Shown piece after piece: positions 44,610 to 54,049 of a stretch of DNA of 64,000 bases (positions are counted from its first letter, which is position 1; each line of letters opens with the position of its first letter). The translations under genes were made by a program, and so were the position numbers. The notes below the pieces were generated by a model that made no database searches, was not told the DNA's origin, and saw only the letters and a program-made list of their open reading frames with translations. The stretch spans positions 1-64,000 of the forward strand of contig JBJEVT010000034.1 in assembly GCA_051884615.1 (NCBI GenBank), in the 5' to 3' direction. Source of the DNA: UBA1724 sp051884615. Its GTDB lineage: Bacteria; Verrucomicrobiota; Lentisphaeria; Oligosphaerales; Oligosphaeraceae.

Positions 44610-45641
44610 ATGGCGAAAATGTACTACGAGAAGGATTGTGACATCAACAATCTGCAGGGCAAGAAGATTGCCATCATCGGCTACGGTTCCCAGGGGCATG
44701 CCCATGCCATGAACCTGAAGGATTCCGGACAGGACGTGGCCGTGGGTCTGCGCCCCGGCAGCAAGTCCATCCCCAAGGCCGAGGCCGCCGGACTCAAGGT
44801 GATGTCCGTGGAAGAGGCCGCCAAGTGGGCTGACATCGTCATGATCCTGGTGAACGACGAAGTGGCCGCCGACGTCTACAAGAAGTCCATCGCCCCCAAT
44901 CTGGAGCCCGGCAACGCCGTGGCTTTCGCCCACGGGTTCAACATCCGCTATCAGCAGATCGTGCCCCGTCCCGACATCGACGTCTTCATGGCGGCTCCCA
45001 AAGGCCCCGGCCACACCGTCCGCAGCCAGTTCGTGGCCGGCAAGGGCGTGCCCTGCCTGGTGGCCGTGGAGCAGAATGCCACCGGCAAGGCCCTGGACAT
45101 CGCCCTGGCCTACATCGCCGGCATCGGCGGCGCCCGCGCCGGCGTCATGGAGACCACCTTCCACGACGAGACCGAGACCGACCTGTTCGGCGAGCAGGCC
45201 GTGCTGTGCGGCGGCGTGGTGGAGCTGATGAAGTGCGGCTTCGAGACCCTGGTGGAGGCCGGCTACGAGCCCGAGAACGCCTACTTCGAGTGCATCCACG
45301 AGATGAAGCTCATCATCGACCTGATCAACAAGGGCGGCGTGGCTGCCATGAACTACTCCATCTCCGACACCGCGGAGTTCGGCGAGTACGTCTCCGGCCC
45401 CCGTGTCCTGCCCCACGACCAGATCAAGGCCAACATGCGGGCGGTGCTCTCCGACATCCAGGACGGCACCTTCGCCAGCCGCTGGATCGCTGAGAACAAG
45501 AACGGCCGTTCCTTCTTCAACTCCAAGCGCGACATGCTGGCCAAGCACCAGATGGAGATCGTCGGCGAGGAGCTGCGGAACAACATGCTCTGGAAGGATG
45601 GCGACAACGGCGACAAGGGCCTGGACGCCGCTTCCAACTGA
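44610..45641 (+). CDS. ilvC: Ketol-acid reductoisomerase
   Basis: 343 residues, class I length. NADPH fold GYGSQGHAHAMNLKDSG, and catalytic/Mg residues in the DLFGEQAVLCGGVVELM and YFECIHEMKLIIDLI segments. It isomerises and reduces acetolactate. AAGGAG eleven bases upstream of the ATG. Codons in this gene and ilvD lean toward a highly expressed set (many aag, gag and gcc). Confidence 0.97.
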   Translation: MAKMYYEKDCDINNLQGKKIAIIGYGSQGHAHAMNLKDSGQDVAVGLRPGSKSIPKAEAAGLKVMSVEEAAKWADIVMILVNDEVAADVYKKSIAPNLEPGNAVAFAHGFNIRYQQIVPRPDIDVFMAAPKGPGHTVRSQFVAGKGVPCLVAVEQNATGKALDIALAYIAGIGGARAGVMETTFHDETETDLFGEQAVLCGGVVELMKCGFETLVEAGYEPENAYFECIHEMKLIIDLINKGGVAAMNYSISDTAEFGEYVSGPRVLPHDQIKANMRAVLSDIQDGTFASRWIAENKNGRSFFNSKRDMLAKHQMEIVGEELRNNMLWKDGDNGDKGLDAASN

Positions 45642-45661
45642 TTTTCGGTACATGAACACAA

Positions 45662-45687
45662 AAGGGGAGGCGGCACCGTCTCCCCTT
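45662..45687 (+). promoter_or_regulatory. Strong hairpin between ilvC and ilvD
   Basis: AAGGGGAGGCGG and CCGTCTCCCCTT pair over about 12 bases with a 2-base loop, 20 bases past the ilvC stop and about 24 before ilvD. Only two T's follow, so RNA processing or 3'-end protection is more likely than full termination. Confidence 0.6.
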
Positions 45688-45710
45688 ACTTCAAAACAGG
45701 AGGTTCCCCT

Positions 45711-47375
45711 ATGAAGCTTTCCGCAAACGTCACCCAGGGTGTGGACCGTGCCCCCAACCGGTCGCTGTTCAACGCGCTGGGCTACACCAAGGAGGAGCTG
45801 GACCGTCCTCTGGTGGGCATCGTCAGCTCCTATAACGAGATCGTCCCCGGCCACATGAACATCGACAAGATCACCGAGGCCGTCAAGCAGGGCGTCGCCA
45901 TGGCTGGCGGCACGCCCATCGTGTTCCCGGCTATCGCCGTCTGCGACGGCATCGCCATGGGCCACATCGGTATGAAGTATTCCCTGGTGACCCGGGACCT
46001 GATCGCCGATTCCACCGAGGCCATGGCCATCGCCCACCAGTTCGACGCCCTGGTCATGATCCCCAACTGCGACAAGAACGTGCCCGGCCTGCTGATGGCC
46101 GCGGCCCGCATCAACGTGCCCACCATCTTCGTCTCCGGCGGCCCCATGCTGGCGGGCCACCTGAACGACGGCCGCCGCACCTGCCTCAGCCACATGTTCG
46201 AGGCCGTGGGCGCCTACCACGCCGGGACCATGGACGAAGCCGGCGTGGACGAGTATGTGGAGAATGCCTGCCCCACCTGCGGCTCCTGCTCCGGTATGTA
46301 CACCGCCAACTCCATGAACTGCCTCACCGAGGCCATCGGCATGGCCCTGCGGGGCAACGGCACCATCCCCGCCGTCTACTCCGCCCGGCTGCGGCTGGCC
46401 AAGCACGCGGGCATGAAGATCATGGAGCTGGTGGAAAAGGACATCAAGCCCCGGGATATCATGACTCCCGCGGCCTTCCACAACGCCGAGACCGTGGACA
46501 TGGCCCTGGGCTGCTCCACCAACACCATGCTCCATCTGCCCGCCATCGCCCGGGAGGCCGGGGTCACCATCACCCTGGAGACGGTGAACGAAATCAGCGC
46601 CCGCACCCCCAACCTCTGCCATCTGGCCCCCGCCGGGGACGCCTATGTGGAGGATCTGGATCTGGCCGGCGGCGTTCCCGCCGTCATGAAGGAGCTCTCC
46701 CGGAAGTCCCTGGTGGACACCTCGGTGCTGACCTGCACCGGCGCCACCCTGGAGGAGAATCTCCAGGGGGTCTCCGTCCGGAATCCGGAAGTGATCCGTC
46801 CCCTGGAGAAGCCTTTCCTCGCCAATGGCGGCATCGCCGTGCTGAAGGGCAATCTGGCTCCCGATGGCTGCGTGGTGAAGCAGGCCGCCGTGGCTCCCGA
46901 GATGATGCGCCACACGGGCCCCGCCCGGGTCTTTGATGGCGAGGAGGAAGCCCTCTCCGCCATCTACGGCGGAAAGATCCATGCCGGCGACGTGGTGGTC
47001 ATCCGCTACGAGGGCCCCAAGGGCGGCCCCGGCATGCGGGAGATGCTCTATCCCACCAGCGCCATCTGCGGCATGGGCCTGGGCGCCTCCGTGGCGCTCA
47101 TCACCGACGGGCGTTTCTCCGGCGCCACCCGGGGCACCGCCATCGGACATGTGAGCCCCGAGGCCGCCGCCGGCGGTCCCATCGCCCTGGTCCAGGAGGG
47201 GGACCTGGTGGAGATTGACATCCCCGCCCACAGCGTCACCCTGAAGGTCGCTCCCGAGGAGCTGGAGCGGCGCCGCCAGGCATGGACCGCCCCCGCTCCC
47301 AAGGTCACCACGGGCTATCTGGCCCGCTACGCCAAACTGGTCTCCTCCGCTGACAAGGGCGCCATCCTCCAATAA
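45711..47375 (+). CDS. ilvD: Dihydroxy-acid dehydratase
   Basis: 554 residues. Fe-S dehydratase with cysteines in IPNCDKNVPG and CPTCGSCSGMYTANSMNCL, and the VKQAAVAPEM and YEGPKGGPGMREML motifs. It forms the 2-oxoacid precursors of valine and isoleucine. AGGAGG ribosome site. Its end is 13 bases from the DUF815 ATPase gene. Confidence 0.97.
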   Translation: MKLSANVTQGVDRAPNRSLFNALGYTKEELDRPLVGIVSSYNEIVPGHMNIDKITEAVKQGVAMAGGTPIVFPAIAVCDGIAMGHIGMKYSLVTRDLIADSTEAMAIAHQFDALVMIPNCDKNVPGLLMAAARINVPTIFVSGGPMLAGHLNDGRRTCLSHMFEAVGAYHAGTMDEAGVDEYVENACPTCGSCSGMYTANSMNCLTEAIGMALRGNGTIPAVYSARLRLAKHAGMKIMELVEKDIKPRDIMTPAAFHNAETVDMALGCSTNTMLHLPAIAREAGVTITLETVNEISARTPNLCHLAPAGDAYVEDLDLAGGVPAVMKELSRKSLVDTSVLTCTGATLEENLQGVSVRNPEVIRPLEKPFLANGGIAVLKGNLAPDGCVVKQAAVAPEMMRHTGPARVFDGEEEALSAIYGGKIHAGDVVVIRYEGPKGGPGMREMLYPTSAICGMGLGASVALITDGRFSGATRGTAIGHVSPEAAAGGPIALVQEGDLVEIDIPAHSVTLKVAPEELERRRQAWTAPAPKVTTGYLARYAKLVSSADKGAILQ

Positions 47376-47388
47376 GCCTCCCTCCCCC

Positions 47389-48711
47389 ATGCGACAGCTG
47401 ACCAGCCAACTCCTCCTCTATGGCAATGTGGCCCGGGAGGGCACCATCCTGTCGGAACTCGCCGACATCGACCACCAGGCCAGGAGCCTCCCGGAGGGCG
47501 GGGATCGCGCCCCCCTCCGGCGTCGCTTCTACGACCAGGTGCGCCGCATTCTGGAGCTCGCGACCCTGTGCGGATTCGACAAGAATCTCTGGCGCAACTA
47601 CATCGCCTATCTGGTGGCCACCGACGAGAATCCCTTTTCCCTGACCTGCGAGCGGGTGGGGGCCACCCCGGAGGCCAGCGTCAACCTCTTCGCCGTCCAT
47701 GACTTCGAGATCTTCCAGAAGCTCTTTTCCTACGACTTCTCCGGCATGGAGGCGGCGCTGGGGGTGGAGTGCTTTTCCATCCTGGAGGAGTATCGGGCCA
47801 TCCCCAAGCGGGAGGGCGCCTACAACCGCGGGGTGAGCCGTCGCGTCCAGGCCCTGAGCCAGGCACTGGAGAAGTGCGCCACCCCCGGCGCCTTCTTCCA
47901 TGTGGTCACCGATTTCTACCGCCAGCACGGCGTGGGCGATTTCGCCTTCAACCACGCCTTCCGTCTCCGCAAGGCCGGCGACGCCCCCCTGGAATTCCTG
48001 CCGGTGAACAATCTGGACAGCCTGGGGCTGGATGGCCTGGTGGGCTACGAGCGCCAGAAGTCCCTCCTCCGGGAAAACACCCTGGCTTTCCTGGCGGGAA
48101 AGCGTGCCAACAACGTCCTGCTCTACGGCGACAGCGGCACCGGAAAGTCCACCAGCGTCAAGGCCCTTGCCCACGACTACGGCGACTACGGCCTCCGGAT
48201 GATCGAGATCTACAAGCACCAGTTCCGGGAACTCCCCGAGCTGGTCGCCCGGATCAAGAACCGGCGCTATCGTTTCATTCTGGTGATGGACGACCTCTCC
48301 TTCGAGGAGAACGAGGTGGAATACAAGTATCTCAAGGCCGTCATCGAAGGCGGCGTGGAGAGCAAACCCGAGAATCTTCTGGTCTACGCCACCAGCAACC
48401 GCCGCCATCTGGTGCGGGAGAAATGGTCGGACCGGGAGGACATGGAGCATGACGGGGACATCCACCGCTCCGACACCATGGAGGAGAAGCTCTCCCTGGC
48501 GGAACGCTTCGGACTGGCCATCCTCTACGGCAATCCCTCCAAGAAGGAATACGAGGCCATTCTCCATGCCATCGCCCGGCGAAACGGCATCGAATTGACT
48601 CCCCAGAGGATGGCGCTGGCCACCCAGTGGGAAATCCAGCACGGCGGATTCTCCGGCCGCACCGCCCAGCAGTTCATCCAGTCCCTGGAGGGACGGGACG
48701 GGCAGGACTAG
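47389..48711 (+). CDS. AAA+ ATPase, DUF815 family
   Basis: 440 residues. Residues 1-215 are helical and not conserved to my eye. The ATPase part has GYERQKSLLRENTLAFLAGKRANNVLL, Walker A GDSGTGKST, and Walker B-like FILVMDDLSFE. The C-terminal small domain carries the family's YATSNRRHLVREKWSDRED segment. DUF815 ATPases are widespread and uncharacterised. It probably rides on the ilv transcript because of the 13-base gap, without obvious functional connection. Confidence 0.85.
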   Translation: MRQLTSQLLLYGNVAREGTILSELADIDHQARSLPEGGDRAPLRRRFYDQVRRILELATLCGFDKNLWRNYIAYLVATDENPFSLTCERVGATPEASVNLFAVHDFEIFQKLFSYDFSGMEAALGVECFSILEEYRAIPKREGAYNRGVSRRVQALSQALEKCATPGAFFHVVTDFYRQHGVGDFAFNHAFRLRKAGDAPLEFLPVNNLDSLGLDGLVGYERQKSLLRENTLAFLAGKRANNVLLYGDSGTGKSTSVKALAHDYGDYGLRMIEIYKHQFRELPELVARIKNRRYRFILVMDDLSFEENEVEYKYLKAVIEGGVESKPENLLVYATSNRRHLVREKWSDREDMEHDGDIHRSDTMEEKLSLAERFGLAILYGNPSKKEYEAILHAIARRNGIELTPQRMALATQWEIQHGGFSGRTAQQFIQSLEGRDGQD

Positions 48712-48759
48712 CGGAGTCCCATAGCATCCCGGCGAAGAGAAGGGGAGGAAAAGAGAGAG

Positions 48760-49731
48760 ATGGAAGCGGTTCTCATTGCATTGGCCAGCGGTTTCTGCGG
48801 CGGATTAGGGGGCGTGGGGTACAAAGTCTCCAACATGGGGAAGGTCTCCACCCTCCAGGCCGCCGCCGTCATCGCCTTTTTCGGCGCCCTCTTCTTCGGC
48901 GTGCAGGCGTGTCATCAGGGGGAATGGGCCCTCTTCTCCTGGCAGGTGGCCGGTCTGGCCCTGGCCTCCGGATTCTCCCAGTATCTGGCTCTGGTCCTCT
49001 TCGCCTGGGCTCTGAAAAAAGCCCCCCTCTCCCTGGTGTGGTGCGCCTCCAGCCTGGAATTCATGCCGGGACTCCTCTTCGCCTGGCTCGCCTACGACGA
49101 ACCCATGTCCTACTGCCGCTGGGCGGGTCTGGTGGCCCTTCTGGGCGCCATCGTGGTGGCTTCCTTCGCCGGCGGCGAGGAGACCCCCGGGAAAGAGCAG
49201 GGCGCCGACCTCCCGCCGGAGCCGGAGAAGCCATCGGCGAGCCGTCCCTCCGTGCCCACCATGCTGGCCACCCTGATCGCCTTGCCTCTGCTCTTTGGCG
49301 GGCTCTTCGTCTGCATGAAGTGGGGCTCCTATCTGCCTGCGCCCGGTGCGCCGGAGAAGGTGATCATGGACGCCACCGGCAACATCTTCATGTGCCTGGT
49401 CTATTTCACCATGATGGTCACCTGCGCCTGCCATGTGACCGCGACCCGGGAGTGGAACATCACCCGTCTGGGGGCATGGGGATGCGCCCTGGCCACCATC
49501 CCCACCGTGGCCAGCTTCTTCCTCCAGCTGTGTATCGTGGTGGAGGCCCCCGCCGCCGTGGTCTTCGCCTTGACCTACTCCATGTCCATGTTCTCCACCG
49601 CAATCCTCTCCACCTTGTTCCTGGGGGAGAGGCGCACCAGGACCTGGTATGCCACCCTGGGGCTGGCTTTGCTGGCGGTGGTGCTGATCAGCGACGTGCT
49701 CCCCCTGCTGGCCCAAACCTGGCCGAAATAG
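48760..49731 (+). CDS. EamA/DMT-like membrane protein
   Basis: 323 residues with about ten hydrophobic helices in two halves split by a charged loop (residues about 143-168, GEETPGKEQGADLPPEPEK). The first half begins ALASGFCGGLGGVGYKVS. Ile/Val-rich helices and the SLEFMPGLLFAWLAYDEPM segment suit the drug/metabolite exporter superfamily. Substrate unknown. AGAGAGAG precedes the start. Confidence 0.7.
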   Translation: MEAVLIALASGFCGGLGGVGYKVSNMGKVSTLQAAAVIAFFGALFFGVQACHQGEWALFSWQVAGLALASGFSQYLALVLFAWALKKAPLSLVWCASSLEFMPGLLFAWLAYDEPMSYCRWAGLVALLGAIVVASFAGGEETPGKEQGADLPPEPEKPSASRPSVPTMLATLIALPLLFGGLFVCMKWGSYLPAPGAPEKVIMDATGNIFMCLVYFTMMVTCACHVTATREWNITRLGAWGCALATIPTVASFFLQLCIVVEAPAAVVFALTYSMSMFSTAILSTLFLGERRTRTWYATLGLALLAVVLISDVLPLLAQTWPK

Positions 49732-49762
49732 CTTTCGCGCCCCCCCCCGGGAGGAGAAAATT

Positions 49763-51838
49763 CTATTTTCCCTGGGAGCTGCCGCCCTTCTTCCGCTTGG
49801 GAACGGAGCCCGTGGCGGCGCCCGCCGCGGGACGTGGCGGCTTCCTTCCCTTCTCCAGCTCGTAGAGCTGGTCCCGCAGCATGGCCGCCCGCTCGAATTC
49901 CAGGGCCTGGGCCGCCTGCTGCATCTCCTCCTCGATTTGCCGCTTCGCCTCGGTGAGGTCGTATTCGTATTCCGCTTCCTCCTCCGAAACGCACTGGCCC
50001 GGCTTCCGCAGGACGCTGGCCACCTTCTCCTTGGCCTCCTCCACCAGATGGAGGCTGGCCTGTATCGCCCGGCGAATGGTGCGGGGCGTGATGCCGTGCT
50101 CCTGGTTGAATGCCATCTGCTTCGCCCGGCGCAGTTCCGTCTCCTCCAGAAGGAACCGGATGGAGTCGGTGAGGACATCCGCATAGAGAATGACCCGCCC
50201 CGCCGCATTCCGGGCGGCGCGTCCCGCCGTCTGGACCAGGCTGGAGGCGCTGCGCAGGAAGCCCTCCTTGTCCGCGTCCATCACCATCACCAGGGCCACC
50301 TCCGGCAGATCCAGACCTTCCCGGAGGAGATTGATGCCTACCAGACAGTCGAATTCTCCCGCCCGGAGTCCCCGGATGATTTCCACCCGCTCCAGCGCGT
50401 CCAGGTCGGAGTGGAGATAGCGGCTTTCGATGCCCACCTTGCGCAGGTATTCGGAGAGCTCCTCTGCCATTCGCTTGGTCAACGTGGTCACCAGGACCCG
50501 CTCCTTCTTCTCCGTCATGCGGCGGATTTCCTCGATGGCGTCGTCCACCTGTCCCGTCAGGGGGCGCACCTCCACCAGAGGATCCAGGAGACCGGTGGGC
50601 CGGATGATTTGCTTCACCGGGGTGGTGAGGGAGAGTTCGTAGCCGCCCGGAGTGGCGGAGACGAAGATGACATTCTTCTGGAGGGAGCGGAATTCCTCGT
50701 AGGTCAGGGGGCGGTTGTCCAGAGCGGAGGGGAGGCGAAAGCCGTTCTCCACCAGGACCCTCTTCCGGTTCCGGTCCGCGTTCTGCATGGCGTGGAGCTG
50801 GGGCAGGGTGACATGGGATTCGTCGATGATGGTGAGGAATCCCTCCGGGGGAAAGTAGTCGATGAGGGTGAAGGGACGGCTCCCCGCCTCCCGGGCGGCG
50901 AGATGCCGGGAGTAGTTCTCGATGCCCTGGCAGTATCCCACCTCTTGGAGCATCTCCAGGTCGTAGGTGGTGCGCTGATGGATGCGCTGCGCCTCCACCA
51001 GCTTGTTCTGGTCCTCGAAATCCCGCACCTGCTCCTGCAACTCCGCCCGAATGGCCCGCACCGCCGCCTTCATCTTCTCCTCGCTGGTGACAAAAAGCTT
51101 GCAGGGGAAGATGACGGCGGAGGCGGTCTTCTCCACTAGGGTGCGGGTCATGACATTCCGGTAGCACATCCCTTCGATGGAATCCCCCCAGAACTGGATC
51201 TCCAGATAATCCTCCCGGTGGGAGAGATAGACCTCCACCGTGTCTCCCGCCGCCCGGAACTGCCCCCGCTCCGGCGCCAGGTCGTTCCGGGTGTATTGGA
51301 GGGCCACCAGCTTCCGGAGCAGATCGTCCCGGGAGATGGACTGGTCGATGACGATCTTCGCCTCCAGGGAGGCGAATTCCTCCGGATCGCCCATGCCGTA
51401 GATGCAGGAGACCGACGCCACCACAATCACATCCTTCCGCTCCAGGAGGGCTCCCGTCGCCGCCAGACGCAGCCGCTCCAGCTCGTCGTTGATGGCGGAA
51501 TCCTTGGCGATGTAGGTGTCGGTGGAGGGAATGTAGGCTTCCGGCTGGTAGTAGTCGTAGTAGCTGACGAAATACTCCACGGCGTTCTCCGGGAAGAACG
51601 CCTTCAACTCGCTGTACAGCTGGGCGGCCAGGGTCTTGTTGTGGGAGATGACCAGCGTGGGCATCTGCAGCCGCTGGATCACGTTGGCCATGGTGAAGGT
51701 CTTTCCGCTGCCGGTGACGCCCTGCAGGGTCTGATAGTGGAGATGCCCCTCCCGGATGCCCTTCACCAGGGCTTCGATGGCTTCGGGCTGATCCCCGGCA
51801 GGCTGATATTCGCTATGGAGAATGAATTGCTCCGGCAT
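49763..51838 (-). CDS. uvrB: Excinuclease ABC subunit B
   Basis: 691 residues. Helicase motifs include Walker A GVTGSGKTFTMANV, the beta-hairpin region YYDYYQPEAYIPSTDTYIAKD, and DESHVTLPQ. The C-terminal UVR helix (KRQIEEEMQQAAQALEFERAAMLRDQLYELEK) binds UvrC. It loads onto damaged DNA in nucleotide-excision repair. The start MPEQFILHSEYQP is preferred over an ATG ten codons earlier because that one lies inside the end of metK. It follows metK by 19 bases; no SOS-type palindrome is visible before it. Confidence 0.97.
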   Translation of the reverse strand: MPEQFILHSEYQPAGDQPEAIEALVKGIREGHLHYQTLQGVTGSGKTFTMANVIQRLQMPTLVISHNKTLAAQLYSELKAFFPENAVEYFVSYYDYYQPEAYIPSTDTYIAKDSAINDELERLRLAATGALLERKDVIVVASVSCIYGMGDPEEFASLEAKIVIDQSISRDDLLRKLVALQYTRNDLAPERGQFRAAGDTVEVYLSHREDYLEIQFWGDSIEGMCYRNVMTRTLVEKTASAVIFPCKLFVTSEEKMKAAVRAIRAELQEQVRDFEDQNKLVEAQRIHQRTTYDLEMLQEVGYCQGIENYSRHLAAREAGSRPFTLIDYFPPEGFLTIIDESHVTLPQLHAMQNADRNRKRVLVENGFRLPSALDNRPLTYEEFRSLQKNVIFVSATPGGYELSLTTPVKQIIRPTGLLDPLVEVRPLTGQVDDAIEEIRRMTEKKERVLVTTLTKRMAEELSEYLRKVGIESRYLHSDLDALERVEIIRGLRAGEFDCLVGINLLREGLDLPEVALVMVMDADKEGFLRSASSLVQTAGRAARNAAGRVILYADVLTDSIRFLLEETELRRAKQMAFNQEHGITPRTIRRAIQASLHLVEEAKEKVASVLRKPGQCVSEEEAEYEYDLTEAKRQIEEEMQQAAQALEFERAAMLRDQLYELEKGRKPPRPAAGAATGSVPKRKKGGSSQGK

Positions 51839-51857
51839 GACATGAGGCGCCTGCGTC

Positions 51858-53066
51858 CTAGAGCCCAAGGGCGTCCTTCAGGGCCTCCACCTGGTCCAGA
51901 CGCTCCCAGGGGAACTCCTCCCAGCCAAAGGGACCGTAGGCGGCGCTCTCCCGATAACTCCAGCCCCGGGGAGACAACAGCCCCAGCTCCTGGGAAATCT
52001 GGGCGGGACGGCAGTCGAAGATCCTGCGCTCCTGGAGAAGGCGCACCACCTTCTTCTCCGGAACCGCGCCGGTGCCAAAGAAGTTCACATTGAAGGCCAG
52101 GGGATCCGTGACGCCGATGGCGTAGGCCACCTGCAGCTCGCAGCGCCGGGCCGCTCCCGCCGCCACCAGATTCTTGGCGATGCGCCGCAGCATATAGCAA
52201 GCGGAACGGTCCACCTTGCTGGGATCCTTTCCGCTGAAGGCGCCGCCGCCATGGCGTCCCGCCCCGCCGTAGGTGTCCACGATGATCTTCCGTCCCGTCA
52301 CGCCGGTGTCGCCGTCGGGGCCGCCGATGACGAAGTTTCCGGTGGGGTTGATATAGAGCTGTCCACCCCGCTGATTCACCCGGGAGAGGTCCACCTCCTG
52401 GAGGAGCTCCTGGGGCAGGGTTTCCCGGAGGACGTCCAGCACGGCCTGGCGCACCTTCTCTCCGGTTCCCTCCAGATGCTGATGGGAGACCACCAGGGAG
52501 GTGATGGCCACGGGGCGTCCTTCCTCGTAGCGGAAGGTCAGCTGGCTTTTGGCGTCCGGCCGCAGGAAGTCGTATTCCGGCTGGCTTCGCCGCAGCTGGG
52601 AGAGGCGGCGCAGGATTTTCTTGGCGTAGTAGATGGGGGCGGGCATGTAGGCGGGGGTCTCGTCGCAGGCGTAGCCGAACATGATGCCCTGGTCGCCCGC
52701 GCCCTGTTCCCCGGTGATGCTGGTGGCCTCCGAGACGCCTCGGGCGATGTCCGCGCTCTGCTTGTGCAGACGGTTCTCAACCCGCAGAGTGGCGGCCTGG
52801 AACCCCTCGCCGGGACGATCATACCCGATCTCCGACACCGTCTGGCGCACCAGACCCTCGTAGTCCGGCGCCTCTCCCTGGAAACTCACTTCCCCCGCCA
52901 ACGCCACATAGTTGGTGGTGGCCAACGTCTCGCAGGCCACATGCCCCCGGGCATCCTGGGCCAGCACCGCATCCAGCACCGCATCGGAAATCTGATCGCA
53001 AACCTTGTCCGGATGCCCCTCGGAGACGGCTTCAGAGGTGAAGAGGAAGGATTTCGGCAGGCACAT
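51858..53066 (-). CDS. metK: S-adenosylmethionine synthetase
   Basis: 402 residues. ATP motif FTSEAVSEGHPDKVCDQISDAVLD, GAGDQGIMFGYA, and GGGAFSGKDPSKVDRSA. It makes SAM from methionine and ATP. GGGAG lies ten bases upstream. The leader of ~195 bases has a CCGGAG/CTCCGG hairpin but no recognisable SAM riboswitch core. Confidence 0.97.
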   Translation of the reverse strand: MCLPKSFLFTSEAVSEGHPDKVCDQISDAVLDAVLAQDARGHVACETLATTNYVALAGEVSFQGEAPDYEGLVRQTVSEIGYDRPGEGFQAATLRVENRLHKQSADIARGVSEATSITGEQGAGDQGIMFGYACDETPAYMPAPIYYAKKILRRLSQLRRSQPEYDFLRPDAKSQLTFRYEEGRPVAITSLVVSHQHLEGTGEKVRQAVLDVLRETLPQELLQEVDLSRVNQRGGQLYINPTGNFVIGGPDGDTGVTGRKIIVDTYGGAGRHGGGAFSGKDPSKVDRSACYMLRRIAKNLVAAGAARRCELQVAYAIGVTDPLAFNVNFFGTGAVPEKKVVRLLQERRIFDCRPAQISQELGLLSPRGWSYRESAAYGPFGWEEFPWERLDQVEALKDALGL

Positions 53067-53267
53067 GACTAAAACTCCCAGTGTGTTGTTAGGCGAAAGA
53101 AGGCATCAACGCCCTCCCGCCCCGGAGACCTTGGAACTCCGGATGAAACCCCCTCCAGAATAGACACCCCAATGCCCGGACATCCTGCCCGGCAAAAAAT
53201 GAAAATCAGGGTGGATTGGGGAGAAGGAACGCCCCCGACCGACATCCGGCCGGAAAAACAGACGGCT

Positions 53268-53277
53268 GGTTAATATA
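53268..53277 (-). promoter_or_regulatory. Candidate metK -10 (TATATTAACC)
   Basis: Minus-strand TATATTAACC with a TTTTTCC block a little further downstream, resembling the glnS/ilv/hyd element but with wider spacing. About 200 bases before metK. Confidence 0.35.
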
Positions 53278-53356
53278 CCCTGCCCAAAGGGGCTGATGGC
53301 GCCGGAGCACCCCTACTTCACAAAGTCCAATCCCCAAACACAGAGAATACCAAAAC

Positions 53357-53478
53357 GCTGCCGCTTCAACACAGAGCACACAGAGGCGCCTGCGGCGCAC
53401 ACGGAGCACAGGTCGGCGCTGCCGCTTCAACACAGAGCACACAGAGGCGCCTGCGGCGCACACGGAGGACAGGTCGGC
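53357..53478 (+). repeat. Two tandem copies of a 61-bp repeat
   Basis: Units at 53357-53417 and 53418-53478 differ at one position seen. Each contains CACAGAGCACACAGAGGCGC and CACACGG. They belong to the dispersed intergenic repeat class also found near 24 kb. Translated, they give NTEHTE-like nonsense, so no gene is called here. Confidence 0.85.
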
Positions 53479-53541
53479 GCTGAAGGCGGGGGCGTTCCGG
53501 CATCCGGTCTCGGATGCCTTGTTGTCCCCGGGAGGCTCCAC

Positions 53542-53577
53542 GGAGAGAGAAAGCTCCTGCCGGAGCCCCCTCTCTCC
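53542..53577. other. Nested hairpin in the repeat-rich gap
   Basis: GGAGAGA/TCTCTCC outer stem and GCTCC/GGAGC inner stem with a 4-base loop. The surrounding 53067-54461 gap (1395 bases) contains no gene I can support. It also has two imperfect copies of a CTCCGGGACCAAC block (around 53584 and 53636). Confidence 0.6.
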
Positions 53578-53712
53578 ATGGATCTCCGGGACCAACTTTC
53601 CCGGGCGGGCACGCCCCCCCCGGGAACGCCCCTCCTCCGGGACCAACCTCCCTGTTCGAGCACGCCCCCCTGTTCTTTTGGGAGGCAACCTCCCCTGGAG
53701 CTTCCTGGATTT

Positions 53713-53766
53713 CAAGCCCCTCTAGCCCCTCTAGCCTCCCTAGCCCATCTAGGGCATCTAGCCCTT
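53713..53766 (+). repeat. Six 9-bp CTAGCCCNT tandem units
   Basis: CTAG occurs at 53722, 53731, 53740, 53749 and 53758, exactly nine bases apart; the unit at 53713 has one mismatch (CAAG). CTAG is otherwise scarce nearby. Confidence 0.8.
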
Positions 53767-54049
53767 TTGATTCTCCCGGGGGGAGAGAATGTCCCGCCGG
53801 CCCCCCTCCCAATCACTTGCTCGCATGCGCACGCGCGCGTGCGGGGTAATCGGTTTCCCCACGCCCCCCACCCTACCGCCCTCACCGTAATCCAGCTCGG
53901 GAGGACTGCAATCTCATGGGCGGCAAACGCTCGAAATTCCCATGGACGCCATGTCCATTCCCTGCCATTCCCTGCCAAGACGGCGGTCATGCTTCTTTGA
54001 CGCTGCCCCGTTGCAAGGGGGCTACAAGAATCCCGCCAGGGGCAGGGCA

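Noticed and set aside
53067..53262. SAM riboswitch in the metK leader
   Set aside because: I see hairpins but none of the conserved cores of SAM-I, SAM-II or SAM/SAH classes.
53296..54000. Open frames through the 53-kb repeats
   Set aside because: They translate to NTEHTE-like strings, a known artefact of this repeat class, and lack ribosome sites.
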